A stretch of DNA of 64,000 nucleotides from Corynebacterium jeikeium (GTDB taxonomy: Bacteria > Actinomycetota > Actinomycetes > Mycobacteriales > Mycobacteriaceae), in NCBI RefSeq assembly GCF_028609885.1, contig NZ_CP063195.1, positions 2,418,001 to 2,482,000 of the forward strand, read 5' to 3'. The notes under the pieces were generated by a model that was not told the DNA's origin, did no database searches, and saw only the letters and a list, made by a program, of their open reading frames with translations. This document shows, piece after piece, positions 1 to 7,298 of this stretch. Made by a program: the position numbers and the translations under genes. The stretch's first letter is position 1; every line of letters begins with the position of its first letter.

Positions 1-202
1 TGCGCACGTCCACTCCGGAGGGCGAGGTGAAGTTCTCGCCCGGCAGGCTCAGCAGATCTACCGAGAAATCCAGCTGCTCTGCCGAAGGCTTGCCGCGAGT
101 GAGGTCCAGGTTGAGCCCCTTGGAGTGCAGCTCTTCATAGGCCTGGCGGACGTCCTCCTTCATGCTGAGGAGGAGCTCTGCGTTTACGTTTTCGATCTTC
201 AT
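1..202 (-). CDS. aspT: Aminotransferase, AspT type (5' part only)
   Basis: Only the first 67 codons are inside the window; the gene runs off the left edge. The translation begins MKIENVNAELLL and contains LNLDLTRGKPSAEQLDF, a segment I recognise from the N-terminus of the corynebacterial PLP-dependent class I/II aminotransferase AspT (aspartate:2-oxoglutarate aminotransferase). The ATG at 202 is preceded on the minus strand by a GAGAG purine run. It is divergent from corA, with about 210 bases between the two starts. The family call rests on this N-terminal signature alone because the PLP lysine lies outside the window. Confidence 0.7.
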   Translation of the reverse strand, partial: MKIENVNAELLLSMKEDVRQAYEELHSKGLNLDLTRGKPSAEQLDFSVDLLSLPGENFTSPSGVDVR

Positions 203-413
203 GTAAATTCTCTCCCGCTTATGGCGTGCTGGGGGGTTACCCTCGGTGTGACTTACCTTTGCCAGTCTAACGGACTTGCCGGACACCGCCCCCGCCAGAG
301 CGCACCCGGGCAGCTTGTCGCACGCTGACAGGCTATGGTGCATAGAGTTTGCATAGAGTTACCGTGTGTCATATCTCGCCGGATGTAGCTGAAATAGGCG
401 GAAAGGATCCACT

Positions 414-1457
414 ATGGCTAAAACCGAATCCAACCGAGTCCGGGTTCCCGTCGAACGCGCCATCCGGGAGTGCCGCCTTTACGTCGAGGGCAAGCAAACC
501 CCCGGGCAGGCGAACTACGCCACGGCGCTGAAGGAAATCGGGGAGCTGGCGACTCCAGCCAGGAACAACTTTGTACTGGTCACCTTGGAGGAACCCTCGG
601 AAGAGCAGATGATGAAGGTGGCGCAGCGCTACGACGTCGACGAGCTCATCGTCGAGGATGCTGTGACCGCCCATCAGCGAGCCAAGCTGGAGCGCTACGA
701 AAACCAGCTATTCACGGTTGTCCGCTCCGTGCAGTACGCGGGAAACAAAGACCTCATTGACCGGCGCGACCTCATCCAAACCGGCGAGGTGCAGATGGTC
801 ATCAGCCAGAAGTTCATCATCGTTATTGCCCACGATACGGATCTTCCTGATCCGGAAGCTCACCTACACCAGGCACCAGAGCTGCGCAGCGCCGGCCCGC
901 TGGCCATCGCGTGGGCCATCACGGACTACCTGGTCGACGAGTACACCCGCATCGCTGAAGCTCTGGAAGACCGCGTGGACAACCTGGAGGAAGAGGTCTT
1001 CACCCTCCGCGCCGAGACGAACATCGAGAACATCTACACCCTCAAGCGCGAGATCCTGGAGATGCGCCACGCCATCGGCCCGCTGATCCCGGCACTGCGC
1101 GCGCTGATCGAAAACCACAAGGATCTGACGACTAAGCAGATCAGGGCGTTTTTCCGTGATGTCTTGGACCACGCCATGCTGGCCAAGGACAAGATCGACT
1201 CTTTCGATGAGCGCCTGAGTTCCCTTATTCAGGCCAGCTCGGCGATCATTTCGCTGCGTCAGAACCAGGACATGCGCACGATCTCGTCCATCATCGGCAT
1301 GGCCGCGCCTCCGACGATGATCGCGGGTTTGTACGGTATGAACTTCGACAACATACCGGAGCTGCACTGGGAGTACGGCTACTACTACTGCCTGCTGTTG
1401 AACCTGGCGGTGATTCTGCTGATGTGGTGGTGGTTTAAGCGTAAGAACTGGCTGTAG
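414..1457 (+). CDS. corA: CorA-family divalent cation transporter
   Basis: A 347-residue protein with the CorA plan: a long acidic/helical cytoplasmic N-terminal domain (about residues 1-285, rich in charged helices such as the ALEDRVDNLEEEVF stretch) followed by two C-terminal membrane helices. The family signature GMN is present as YGMNFDNIPE before the second helix. CorA pentamers conduct Mg2+ (or Co2+/Ni2+) across the cytoplasmic membrane. An AAAGGA ribosome-binding site sits 7 bases before the ATG. The C-terminal WWWFKRKNWL tail is typical. No magnesium riboswitch was recognised in the 210-base leader, which holds only a short direct repeat (GCATAGAGTT twice, near 341-361). Confidence 0.93.
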   Translation: MAKTESNRVRVPVERAIRECRLYVEGKQTPGQANYATALKEIGELATPARNNFVLVTLEEPSEEQMMKVAQRYDVDELIVEDAVTAHQRAKLERYENQLFTVVRSVQYAGNKDLIDRRDLIQTGEVQMVISQKFIIVIAHDTDLPDPEAHLHQAPELRSAGPLAIAWAITDYLVDEYTRIAEALEDRVDNLEEEVFTLRAETNIENIYTLKREILEMRHAIGPLIPALRALIENHKDLTTKQIRAFFRDVLDHAMLAKDKIDSFDERLSSLIQASSAIISLRQNQDMRTISSIIGMAAPPTMIAGLYGMNFDNIPELHWEYGYYYCLLLNLAVILLMWWWFKRKNWL

Positions 1458-1500
1458 CCCCGCACACCCCTACCCCGGCCCCGCGTGTTTGGGCATAAAA

Positions 1501-1592
1501 AAGGGGACCCCGCGCACCCGTCAGAGCTCGTTGACCCTTGCTGCATTCCTGCCCTGGGGGAGTTCACAAGATACACGCCGCGCGGAATCCGT
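1501..1592 (-). ncRNA. ffs: Signal recognition particle RNA (4.5S type)
   Basis: Read on the minus strand the segment carries GGCAGGAATGCAGCAAGGGT, matching the conserved apical loop of bacterial small SRP RNA, flanked by complementary G/C-rich arms (CCCCCAGGGC side against GGGTGCGCGGGG side). SRP RNA binds Ffh and targets nascent membrane proteins to FtsY. The gene is convergent with corA and lies next to tRNA-Ser. The ends are estimated from the stem, so each may be off by several bases. Confidence 0.85.
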
Positions 1593-1641
1593 TGCCCATA
1601 CTAGCCCACGCGCGCTCGTTGTTCCAAAGGCTCGTTCTTTC

Positions 1642-1658
1642 TTTCTTATTGACGCCCG
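1642..1658 (+). repeat. TGACGCC word, intergenic copy
   Basis: Copy of the window-wide word TTTCTTATTGACGCCC (see findings), between ffs and tRNA-Ser. It is one of the closest matches to the consensus and is not part of any recognised gene. Confidence 0.6.
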
Positions 1659-1762
1659 CTTTCCAACCCCTAGCACCGGATTTGGAATCTAAAGGCGGCG
1701 TTGTGTACCCTTTCATGAGTACGTCGAAGCCACGGTTTTCCGTGTGTTTTGCCGTTCGACAT

Positions 1763-1851
1763 GGAGGATTCGACTAGCGGCCTATGTCACACGCCTGGAA
1801 CGCGTGCGGGAGTCACATCCCTCGTGGGTTCAAATCCCACATCCTCCGCCA
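1763..1851 (+). tRNA. tRNA-Ser (anticodon GGA)
   Basis: Cloverleaf with acceptor GGAGGAT / ATCCTCC, an anticodon stem CACGC / GCGTG enclosing the loop CTGGAAC (anticodon GGA), a long variable arm typical of class II tRNA-Ser, a GTGGGTTCAAATCCCAC T arm, and an encoded 3' CCA. It decodes UCC/UCU. Confidence 0.95.
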
Positions 1852-1868
1852 AATCTCACATAGTGAGC

Positions 1869-1911
1869 AACCGGCGCTCGGTGATCTGAAAAGATCCCGG
1901 CGCCGGTTTTG
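1869..1911 (+). terminator. Rho-independent terminator after tRNA-Ser
   Basis: CCGGCGC ... GCGCCGG inverted repeat with an inner GATC-type hairpin, followed by GGTTTTG. It lies 18 bases after the tRNA. Confidence 0.7.
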
Positions 1912-1962
1912 CGTTTCCCTAATCTCACCCCACACAGTCCGCCGTGCCTTAGGTTGAAAGGC

Positions 1963-2838
1963 ATGACTGAAAGCAGCACCCCCACCGCGCCCAGCACCTC
2001 TACCGCGCCCAGCACCTCCAGTACTCCCGGCACCGACCAGCTCGTCACCACGGAATACTCCGAGTCCATCCCCGGCCTCGTCCACGTCCGTTTGAACCGC
2101 CCCCGCAAGCTGAACTCGCTGACGATCGACCTGCTCCAACAGCTGATCTCCACCGCACACACGCTCCGCCGGGACCGCTCCGTCCGCGTGGTCATCCTCT
2201 CCGGCGCGGAGGGCAATTTCTCCGCCGGCCTCGACTTCGCAGATACCCTTAAAAGCCCGCCGCGCATGCTTTCGCATTTCATCCCGCGTCCCCTGCGCGG
2301 CACAAACACATTCCAAGAGGCGCCGTGGGCGTGGCGTCGCCTCCCCTTCCCGGTGATTGCCGCGGTGGAAGGCTATTGCTTTGGCGGTGGTGTGCAGATC
2401 GCTCTGGGTGCGGATTTTAGGTTTACGAGCAATGACGCCCACTGGTCAGTGTTGGAAGCGAAATGGGGACTGGTACCGGACATGTCGGGGATCATGTCCC
2501 TGAAGCAGTTGCTGCCGATTGACGAGGTGAAGAGGCTGGCCATGACCGGGGAGATCTTCTCCGGAGAGCGCGCCGCGGAGCTAGGCCTGGCCAGGGCTGC
2601 GGAGGATCCGCTGGCTGCGGCAGAAGAGCTGGCGTGGCAGATCATTGAGCGCTCGCCGGATTCGGTGGCGCTGGCAAAGAAGCTGGTGGACGAGACGTGG
2701 GAGTCCGGCGAGCGGCGGACTTTCGCCCGCGAGCGCCTGCGCCAGGCTCGCCTGCTGGTGAGCAAGAACGCCGAGATCGCGCGGAAAGCCGCGCAGAAGA
2801 AAATCCCGCCGAAGTTCCGCCCGCGCACGGTGCGCTAA
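1963..2838 (+). CDS. Enoyl-CoA hydratase/isomerase (crotonase) family protein
   Basis: A 291-residue crotonase-fold protein. It has the oxyanion-hole segments VVILSGAEGNFSAGLDF and VEGYCFGGGVQIALGADFRF, and the later LEAKWGLVPDMSG region. Crotonases hydrate, isomerise or cleave acyl-CoA thioesters; the substrate cannot be deduced. The ATG at 1963 is preferred over an upstream in-frame start because of the TTGAAAGG sequence before it and because residues upstream overlap the tRNA terminator. The N-terminal 25 residues are Ser/Thr/Pro-rich and probably disordered. It stands alone, tail-to-tail with gluQ. Confidence 0.88.
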   Translation: MTESSTPTAPSTSTAPSTSSTPGTDQLVTTEYSESIPGLVHVRLNRPRKLNSLTIDLLQQLISTAHTLRRDRSVRVVILSGAEGNFSAGLDFADTLKSPPRMLSHFIPRPLRGTNTFQEAPWAWRRLPFPVIAAVEGYCFGGGVQIALGADFRFTSNDAHWSVLEAKWGLVPDMSGIMSLKQLLPIDEVKRLAMTGEIFSGERAAELGLARAAEDPLAAAEELAWQIIERSPDSVALAKKLVDETWESGERRTFARERLRQARLLVSKNAEIARKAAQKKIPPKFRPRTVR

Positions 2839-2913
2839 CGCGCGCTGCTAGTCCGCGAGCGTTCCCGCCTACTTCACGCTTCAGCTTTCCGCGCCGCCTA
2901 CTTGCCGCGCGAG

Positions 2914-4095
2914 CTAGTCCGCGGGCGTTCCCGTGGGGCGCCAGATGACGGGCTCGCGGGGCAGTAGTTCGGGCCGGAAGGTTGGCAGCAGCGCGGCGGG
3001 CGTGATGCCTCTGGCGCCCGCAGCCTCCGCCGCCGAAGCGTCGACTGCCTCGCCGAGTGATCCCGCGATCCACCGCAGCATCCCTTCCGCCCCGCCGGGG
3101 AAGTCCCGCAGCGTGACGGCCCCGTCCCGCTTCGCCAGGCGCTTCCCGTCGGGCCCCAACACCAGAGGAACGTGGACGTACTCCACCGGCGGCAATCCCA
3201 GCAGGTGCGCCAGATACGCCTGTCTCGGAGCGGAACTCAGCAGGTCGTCCCCGCGCACAACCTGCCCCACCCCAGCCAGCGCATCGTCGACCACGACGGC
3301 CAGGTTATAGGCGTAGTCCCGGTTCACCGGCTCACCCGCCACGTCCGGCGCACCGGTGCCCGCATCTCCGCCTGCGCCCGCCGACGCCTTCGGCGCGTTC
3401 CCGCCACGCCGCAGCACCATGTCGTCCACGACCCCGCGGTACACCCCGCCGACACTTCCATCGCTCACGTTTCCGCCGTTCGCTCCCGTTCCATTCGCTC
3501 CCACGGCGAACCGCTCGCGCACTTCCCACTCGTCCACCTCCGCGCGCAGCCGCAGCGCCGGCACTCGCCCTCGCGCCGTCAACTCCGCGCGCTTGGCCGC
3601 TCGCTCCGTTTCGCCCAGGTCGCGGCATGTTCCCGGATACGCGCCCGGCGCGGCGTGCGGCGCGCGGACTGCCTCGGCGATGTCCTTTCGCGAGCAGTAG
3701 CACTCATACACGAGCCCCTTTTCTCGCAGGGCCTCTAGCGCTTTTTCATACTCTGACCAGCACTCTTGTTGACGCCACAGCCTCCCCTCGTACCCTATCC
3801 CCATAGTTGCAAGATCCAGTAGTTGCTGTTTTGCACTTTCTTCCGACGAGCGCTGAGCATCAATGTCGTCGATCCGCATCCGGAACTCGCGCCCTTCGTG
3901 CTTGGCGAAAAGCCATGCCAGCACGGCGGTCCGGAAGTTCCCCAGGTGCAGGTCTCCCGAGGGGCTGGGCGCGTACCGCCCCGCCCCTCGCTGTCCCCCG
4001 CTCGCAGCCTCCACCTCCGCTGCCTCCGCTGCTCGCGCTTCCGACCCCCGCTGTTCCCCGCCCGCGGTCTCCATCTGCCCTGCTGCTCGCACCAT
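2914..4095 (-). CDS. gluQ: Glutamyl-Q tRNA(Asp) synthetase
   Basis: A truncated GluRS paralogue without an anticodon-binding domain. The N-terminal active site reads [20 protein letters not shown] (HLGN as HIGH motif), zinc ligands appear as CYCSR and the later YPGTCRD, and [15 protein letters not shown] serves as KMSKS motif. These enzymes glutamylate queuosine at position 34 of tRNA-Asp. The tRNA-guanine transglycosylase gene lies 1.7 kb away, supporting a queuine/queuosine role. The protein carries unusual Gly/Asn/Ala-rich insertions ([16 protein letters not shown], and another near [12 protein letters not shown]) absent from typical 290-300 residue family members. An internal ATG at 4074 is an alternative start. 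Confidence 0.9.
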   Translation of the reverse strand: MVRAAGQMETAGGEQRGSEARAAEAAEVEAASGGQRGAGRYAPSPSGDLHLGNFRTAVLAWLFAKHEGREFRMRIDDIDAQRSSEESAKQQLLDLATMGIGYEGRLWRQQECWSEYEKALEALREKGLVYECYCSRKDIAEAVRAPHAAPGAYPGTCRDLGETERAAKRAELTARGRVPALRLRAEVDEWEVRERFAVGANGTGANGGNVSDGSVGGVYRGVVDDMVLRRGGNAPKASAGAGGDAGTGAPDVAGEPVNRDYAYNLAVVVDDALAGVGQVVRGDDLLSSAPRQAYLAHLLGLPPVEYVHVPLVLGPDGKRLAKRDGAVTLRDFPGGAEGMLRWIAGSLGEAVDASAAEAAGARGITPAALLPTFRPELLPREPVIWRPTGTPAD

Positions 4096-4248
4096 GCCGT
4101 CGCCTCCTACTTCCGGTCTTCCGCTCTTCCGGTTTCCCTGGCAAGGCTACCCGTGGATCTGCACTACTTTTCTGCAATACTCTTCTGCGATACTTTGAAG
4201 CCAAGGGGAAAAGCTCAACGTGTGGGGGAAATGTGAATTCGTTGGCGT

Positions 4249-4268
4249 GGGGGCGTCAGAAAGAAAAG
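4249..4268 (-). repeat. TGACGCC word, intergenic copy (minus orientation)
   Basis: GGGGGCGTCAGAAAGAAAAG; its complement reads CTTTTCTTTCTGACGCCCCC. It lies just upstream of the DUF559 gene start at 4278. Confidence 0.6.
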
Positions 4269-4277
4269 ACAACAACA

Positions 4278-5309
4278 ATGCTGCTCATCGAGGCGAAAGA
4301 GCTTCCGAGCGGTGCGCGGCGAGGGCTGGCGCGCGGGCGGCGTCACTATAAGGTTGCGCCGGGGATCTACGCCGAGCGGGTGCACTGGGATGCGCTGCCG
4401 CGTGACGAAAAGGTGCGTCTCCATGCGATCGCACACGGCCTGAACTGCACAAACGGCGTGCTGTGCGGGCGTTCTGCGGCGCTGCTGCACGGGCTGCCGA
4501 TCGCGGGGCGGGCGGACCCGAACGCGGAAATCGGGTACTACCCGCCGGGTGGTACTAACGTGCCGCTCCCCCTCCGAACGTCGAGACCGTTGCATGCGAC
4601 TGCCGCGCGCCGCCTAGAAATCCTACGAATAGCAACCGGGAATGGGGTGCGCGAAGTACGACTCACCTGCGTAACGGACACAATCATCGACCTTGCCCGG
4701 TGGCACAGTGTTGCTGATGCCGTCGTAGCCGCGGAGTTCGCAGCACGAGCCGGTATCGACGACATGGAGATTTCGGAATTCATTACAACTCTGCGCGCTG
4801 ATGCGGCCAAACTGCGGAGGCTCCGAGGCATCGCGAAAGCGAGGGAGGCTTTGCGATTGATCAACGGCGCCTCCGAGAGCCCGCGGGAATCCGAGTTGAA
4901 AGTGAAACTGTGGGAAACTGGGCTGCCTTCTCCCCTGCAGCAGGTGGAGCTGCACTACGAAGGCTACTTCGCAGGTCGCGTGGACTTTTTCTATCCCTGC
5001 GGGCTGGTAATCGAGTACGACGGTCAAGGCAAGTACCAGCCCAGCCTGACTGACGCGGGCGCCAGCTTTACACTGGGCACGAGCAGCGTGATCAACGAAG
5101 ACGTTTTCGCCGCTCGGCAGATCCTTAGCGAGCGCGAACGCGAGCGGAAACTGCAGAACCTGGGCCTGCGCATTTACCGAGTGGATCGCGATAACTTCCG
5201 TGACGGAAGCGCCGTGGCGGACATCTGCAGGATCCATCAGCAAATGACACGACAAGGTCTCGAATTCCCCGCCACCAACTACCGGGGAGGTGTTCCGGCG
5301 TGGGAATAG
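4278..5309 (+). CDS. AbiEi-like / DUF559 endonuclease-domain protein
   Basis: 343 residues, paralogous to the gene at 36388. The N-terminal third resembles the AbiEi-type winged-helix antitoxin domain (LARGRRHYKVAPGIYAERV, then CGRSAALLHGLPI). The C-terminal part is a DUF559/Vsr-like PD-(D/E)XK domain: SESPRESELKVKLWETGLPSP, then GRVDFFYPCGLVIEYDG with the D ... ExD acidic residues (about residues 231-252). Known relatives are widespread orphan genes in actinobacteria, suspected of nuclease or toxin-antitoxin roles; function is unproven. The ATG at 4278 follows a GACAACAACA leader without a strong ribosome-binding site. A 111-bp palindromic element follows it at 5539. It separates gluQ from tgt, suggesting insertion. 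Confidence 0.72.
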   Translation: MLLIEAKELPSGARRGLARGRRHYKVAPGIYAERVHWDALPRDEKVRLHAIAHGLNCTNGVLCGRSAALLHGLPIAGRADPNAEIGYYPPGGTNVPLPLRTSRPLHATAARRLEILRIATGNGVREVRLTCVTDTIIDLARWHSVADAVVAAEFAARAGIDDMEISEFITTLRADAAKLRRLRGIAKAREALRLINGASESPRESELKVKLWETGLPSPLQQVELHYEGYFAGRVDFFYPCGLVIEYDGQGKYQPSLTDAGASFTLGTSSVINEDVFAARQILSERERERKLQNLGLRIYRVDRDNFRDGSAVADICRIHQQMTRQGLEFPATNYRGGVPAWE

Positions 5310-5538
5310 CAGCTCTCGGCTGGCGGTAATTGCTTTCCTATGGGGGAAGAATAGCGTCGGCGCGGGAGTAAGTTCGCCGGTAAGGAATACATCGAGTCGG
5401 CTTGGAAGATGCCAAACCCGGCAGGGCGATTCTAAGCCCGTTTAAGCGGTTTTCTTCGCGCCGAGAGGGTTCAGGGTGCGCCGATCAGCCTGACGAGCGA
5501 TTGCCGTTTTGCAAGATTTCCGACACTTCGGGGGCCAA

Positions 5539-5649
5539 ATGTCCCAAATTCCACGTCTTAAAACATAACTATTCTGTTTGCGCAGGTCAGAGTGTTGCAG
5601 ATTTGCACTTCAGATGTGCTACTTTCGTTAACTCGAAGATTTGGGACAT
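5539..5649 (+). repeat. 111-bp palindromic element, copy A1
   Basis: Exactly 111 bp, bounded by ATGTCCCAAAT and its reverse complement ATTTGGGACAT. The central CAGGTCAGAG starts 45 bp from the left end and the remaining arm is 67 bp, as in the other copies. A1 is inverted relative to A2-A6. No target duplication is visible in the flanks. The flanking DNA (5310-5538 and 5650-5815) shows nothing else that I can name. Confidence 0.85.
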
Positions 5650-5815
5650 TTGCGTTTTAGCCCACCCCCGAGACCTGGCAACTGCGGGGCTGACGGGACC
5701 AGTGGGGCCCATGTGACGGCGCGGCATCCGGGAGTGCGGGAATCGGCGGTGTGGGATGGGGAATCGGCGGCGCGGAAAGGGGCGCCGGCGGAAGAGGAAG
5801 ATAAAATAGGGCGCC

Positions 5816-7228
5816 ATGGCCGACAATCAGGAAAACACCAGCGCGGACGCGGGCGCGGGCGCCGCAGACCTGTCCTTCGAGGTGCGCACCCGGCTGCGCG
5901 ATAGCGAAAGTGCAAGCGCGGGAGCAGGCGCGGAAGGAAGCGCAGGCGCAGCTGGAAGCGCGGGAGCAGGCGCGGCCGCGGCTGCAAGCGGGCAAGCGAA
6001 CGGAGGCGCGGGCGCGCTGGGGCGTACGGGCGTCATAAAGACTCCGCATGGGAACATCCACACCCCAGCTTTCATCCCGGTGGCGACGAAAGCAACGGTC
6101 AAGACCCTCACGCCCGAGCAGGTGCGATCGACGGGCGCGCAAGCGATGCTTTCCAACGCGTACCACCTGTACCTTCAGCCGGGCCCGGACATCGTGGACG
6201 AGGGCGGCGGACTCGCAGCCTTCGAGAACTGGCACGGGCCGACGTACACGGATTCCGGCGGTTTCCAAGTCATGAGCCTCGGCGTGGGCTACAAGAAAGT
6301 CCTGGCCATGGACACGAAAGGCCGCAGCGAGGCGGACATCATCCAGCAGCAGAAGAAGCGCATGGCTGTAGTGGACGAGGACGGCGTGGATTTCCGCAGC
6401 GTCATCGACGGCAGCAAGCACCGCTTCACCCCGGAGGTGTCGATGCAGATCCAGCACCAGCTGGGCGCGGACATTATGTTCGCGTTCGACGAGCTCACCA
6501 CGCTGGTGAACACCCGCTCCTACCAGGAGCAATCCGTCGCGCGCACGCACCGCTGGGCCCGCCGTTGCCTGGCGGAACACCAGCGGCTGACGGACTTGCG
6601 CACGCACCGCCCGCTGCAGTCTCTGTGGGGCGTGGTGCAGGGCGCGCAGTACGAGGATCTGCGCAGGCAGGCGGCCCGCGGGTTGGTGCAGCTGTCCGAG
6701 GAGGCGGAGGCCCAGGGCAACCGCGGTTTCGGCGGCTTCGGCATCGGCGGCGCGCTGGAGAAGGAGAACCTCGGCACGATCGTCCGCTGGGTCGCCGAAG
6801 AACTACCGGAGGATAAGCCCCGCCACCTGCTCGGCATTTCCGAGCCGGATGACCTGTTCACGGCGATTGAGGCTGGCGCGGACACGTTCGATTGCGTCGC
6901 GCCGACTCGCCTGGGCCGCCGCGGTGGCGTGTACACGCTGGACGGTCGGCTGAATCTTATGGGTGCGCGGTTTAAGAGGGATTTTTCTCCTATTGACGCC
7001 GCTGTAGGCGGTTATGTCTCGGAGAATTATTCGCGCGCTTATATTCACCACTTGTTGAAGGCGAAGGAGTACCTGGCCGGGACGTTGTGCACCCTGCATA
7101 ATCTGCATTTCATGGTGGGGTTGGTGGACCGGATTCGCGAGTCCATGGAGCAGGGGCGTTTCTATGAGTTCCGGGAGGAGTTCATGGGGCGCTACTACGG
7201 CCCGGCATGGCGGGAGCGGCTGGGCTAG
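5816..7228 (+). CDS. tgt: tRNA-guanine transglycosylase (queuine tRNA-ribosyltransferase)
   Basis: 470 residues. The TGT barrel is recognisable by TYTDSGGFQVMSLG (catalytic Asp region), VVQGAQYEDLRR, and FDCVAPTRLGRRGGVYT (nucleophile Asp region). It exchanges G34 of GUN-anticodon tRNAs for queuine or its precursor. Two oddities are visible. The first 65 residues are an Ala/Gly/Ser-rich extension. The usual zinc ligands CxCxxC before NYSRAY are absent: the segment reads AAVGGYVSENYSRAY, while the partner His in HNLHF is kept. A GGCGCC-rich leader lacks a clear ribosome-binding site, so a start nearer residue 40 or later is possible. Confidence 0.9.
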   Translation: MADNQENTSADAGAGAADLSFEVRTRLRDSESASAGAGAEGSAGAAGSAGAGAAAAASGQANGGAGALGRTGVIKTPHGNIHTPAFIPVATKATVKTLTPEQVRSTGAQAMLSNAYHLYLQPGPDIVDEGGGLAAFENWHGPTYTDSGGFQVMSLGVGYKKVLAMDTKGRSEADIIQQQKKRMAVVDEDGVDFRSVIDGSKHRFTPEVSMQIQHQLGADIMFAFDELTTLVNTRSYQEQSVARTHRWARRCLAEHQRLTDLRTHRPLQSLWGVVQGAQYEDLRRQAARGLVQLSEEAEAQGNRGFGGFGIGGALEKENLGTIVRWVAEELPEDKPRHLLGISEPDDLFTAIEAGADTFDCVAPTRLGRRGGVYTLDGRLNLMGARFKRDFSPIDAAVGGYVSENYSRAYIHHLLKAKEYLAGTLCTLHNLHFMVGLVDRIRESMEQGRFYEFREEFMGRYYGPAWRERLG

Positions 7229-7298
7229 CGCTTGCGGGGTTCCGGGGGCTGACGAGGTGGCGGGTGCACAGCTGCGCAGCGTGCGCCAGCTGCCGCCG

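Noticed and set aside
205..413. Magnesium riboswitch before corA
   Set aside because: No M-box or ykoK-like conserved sequence seen; only a short direct repeat.
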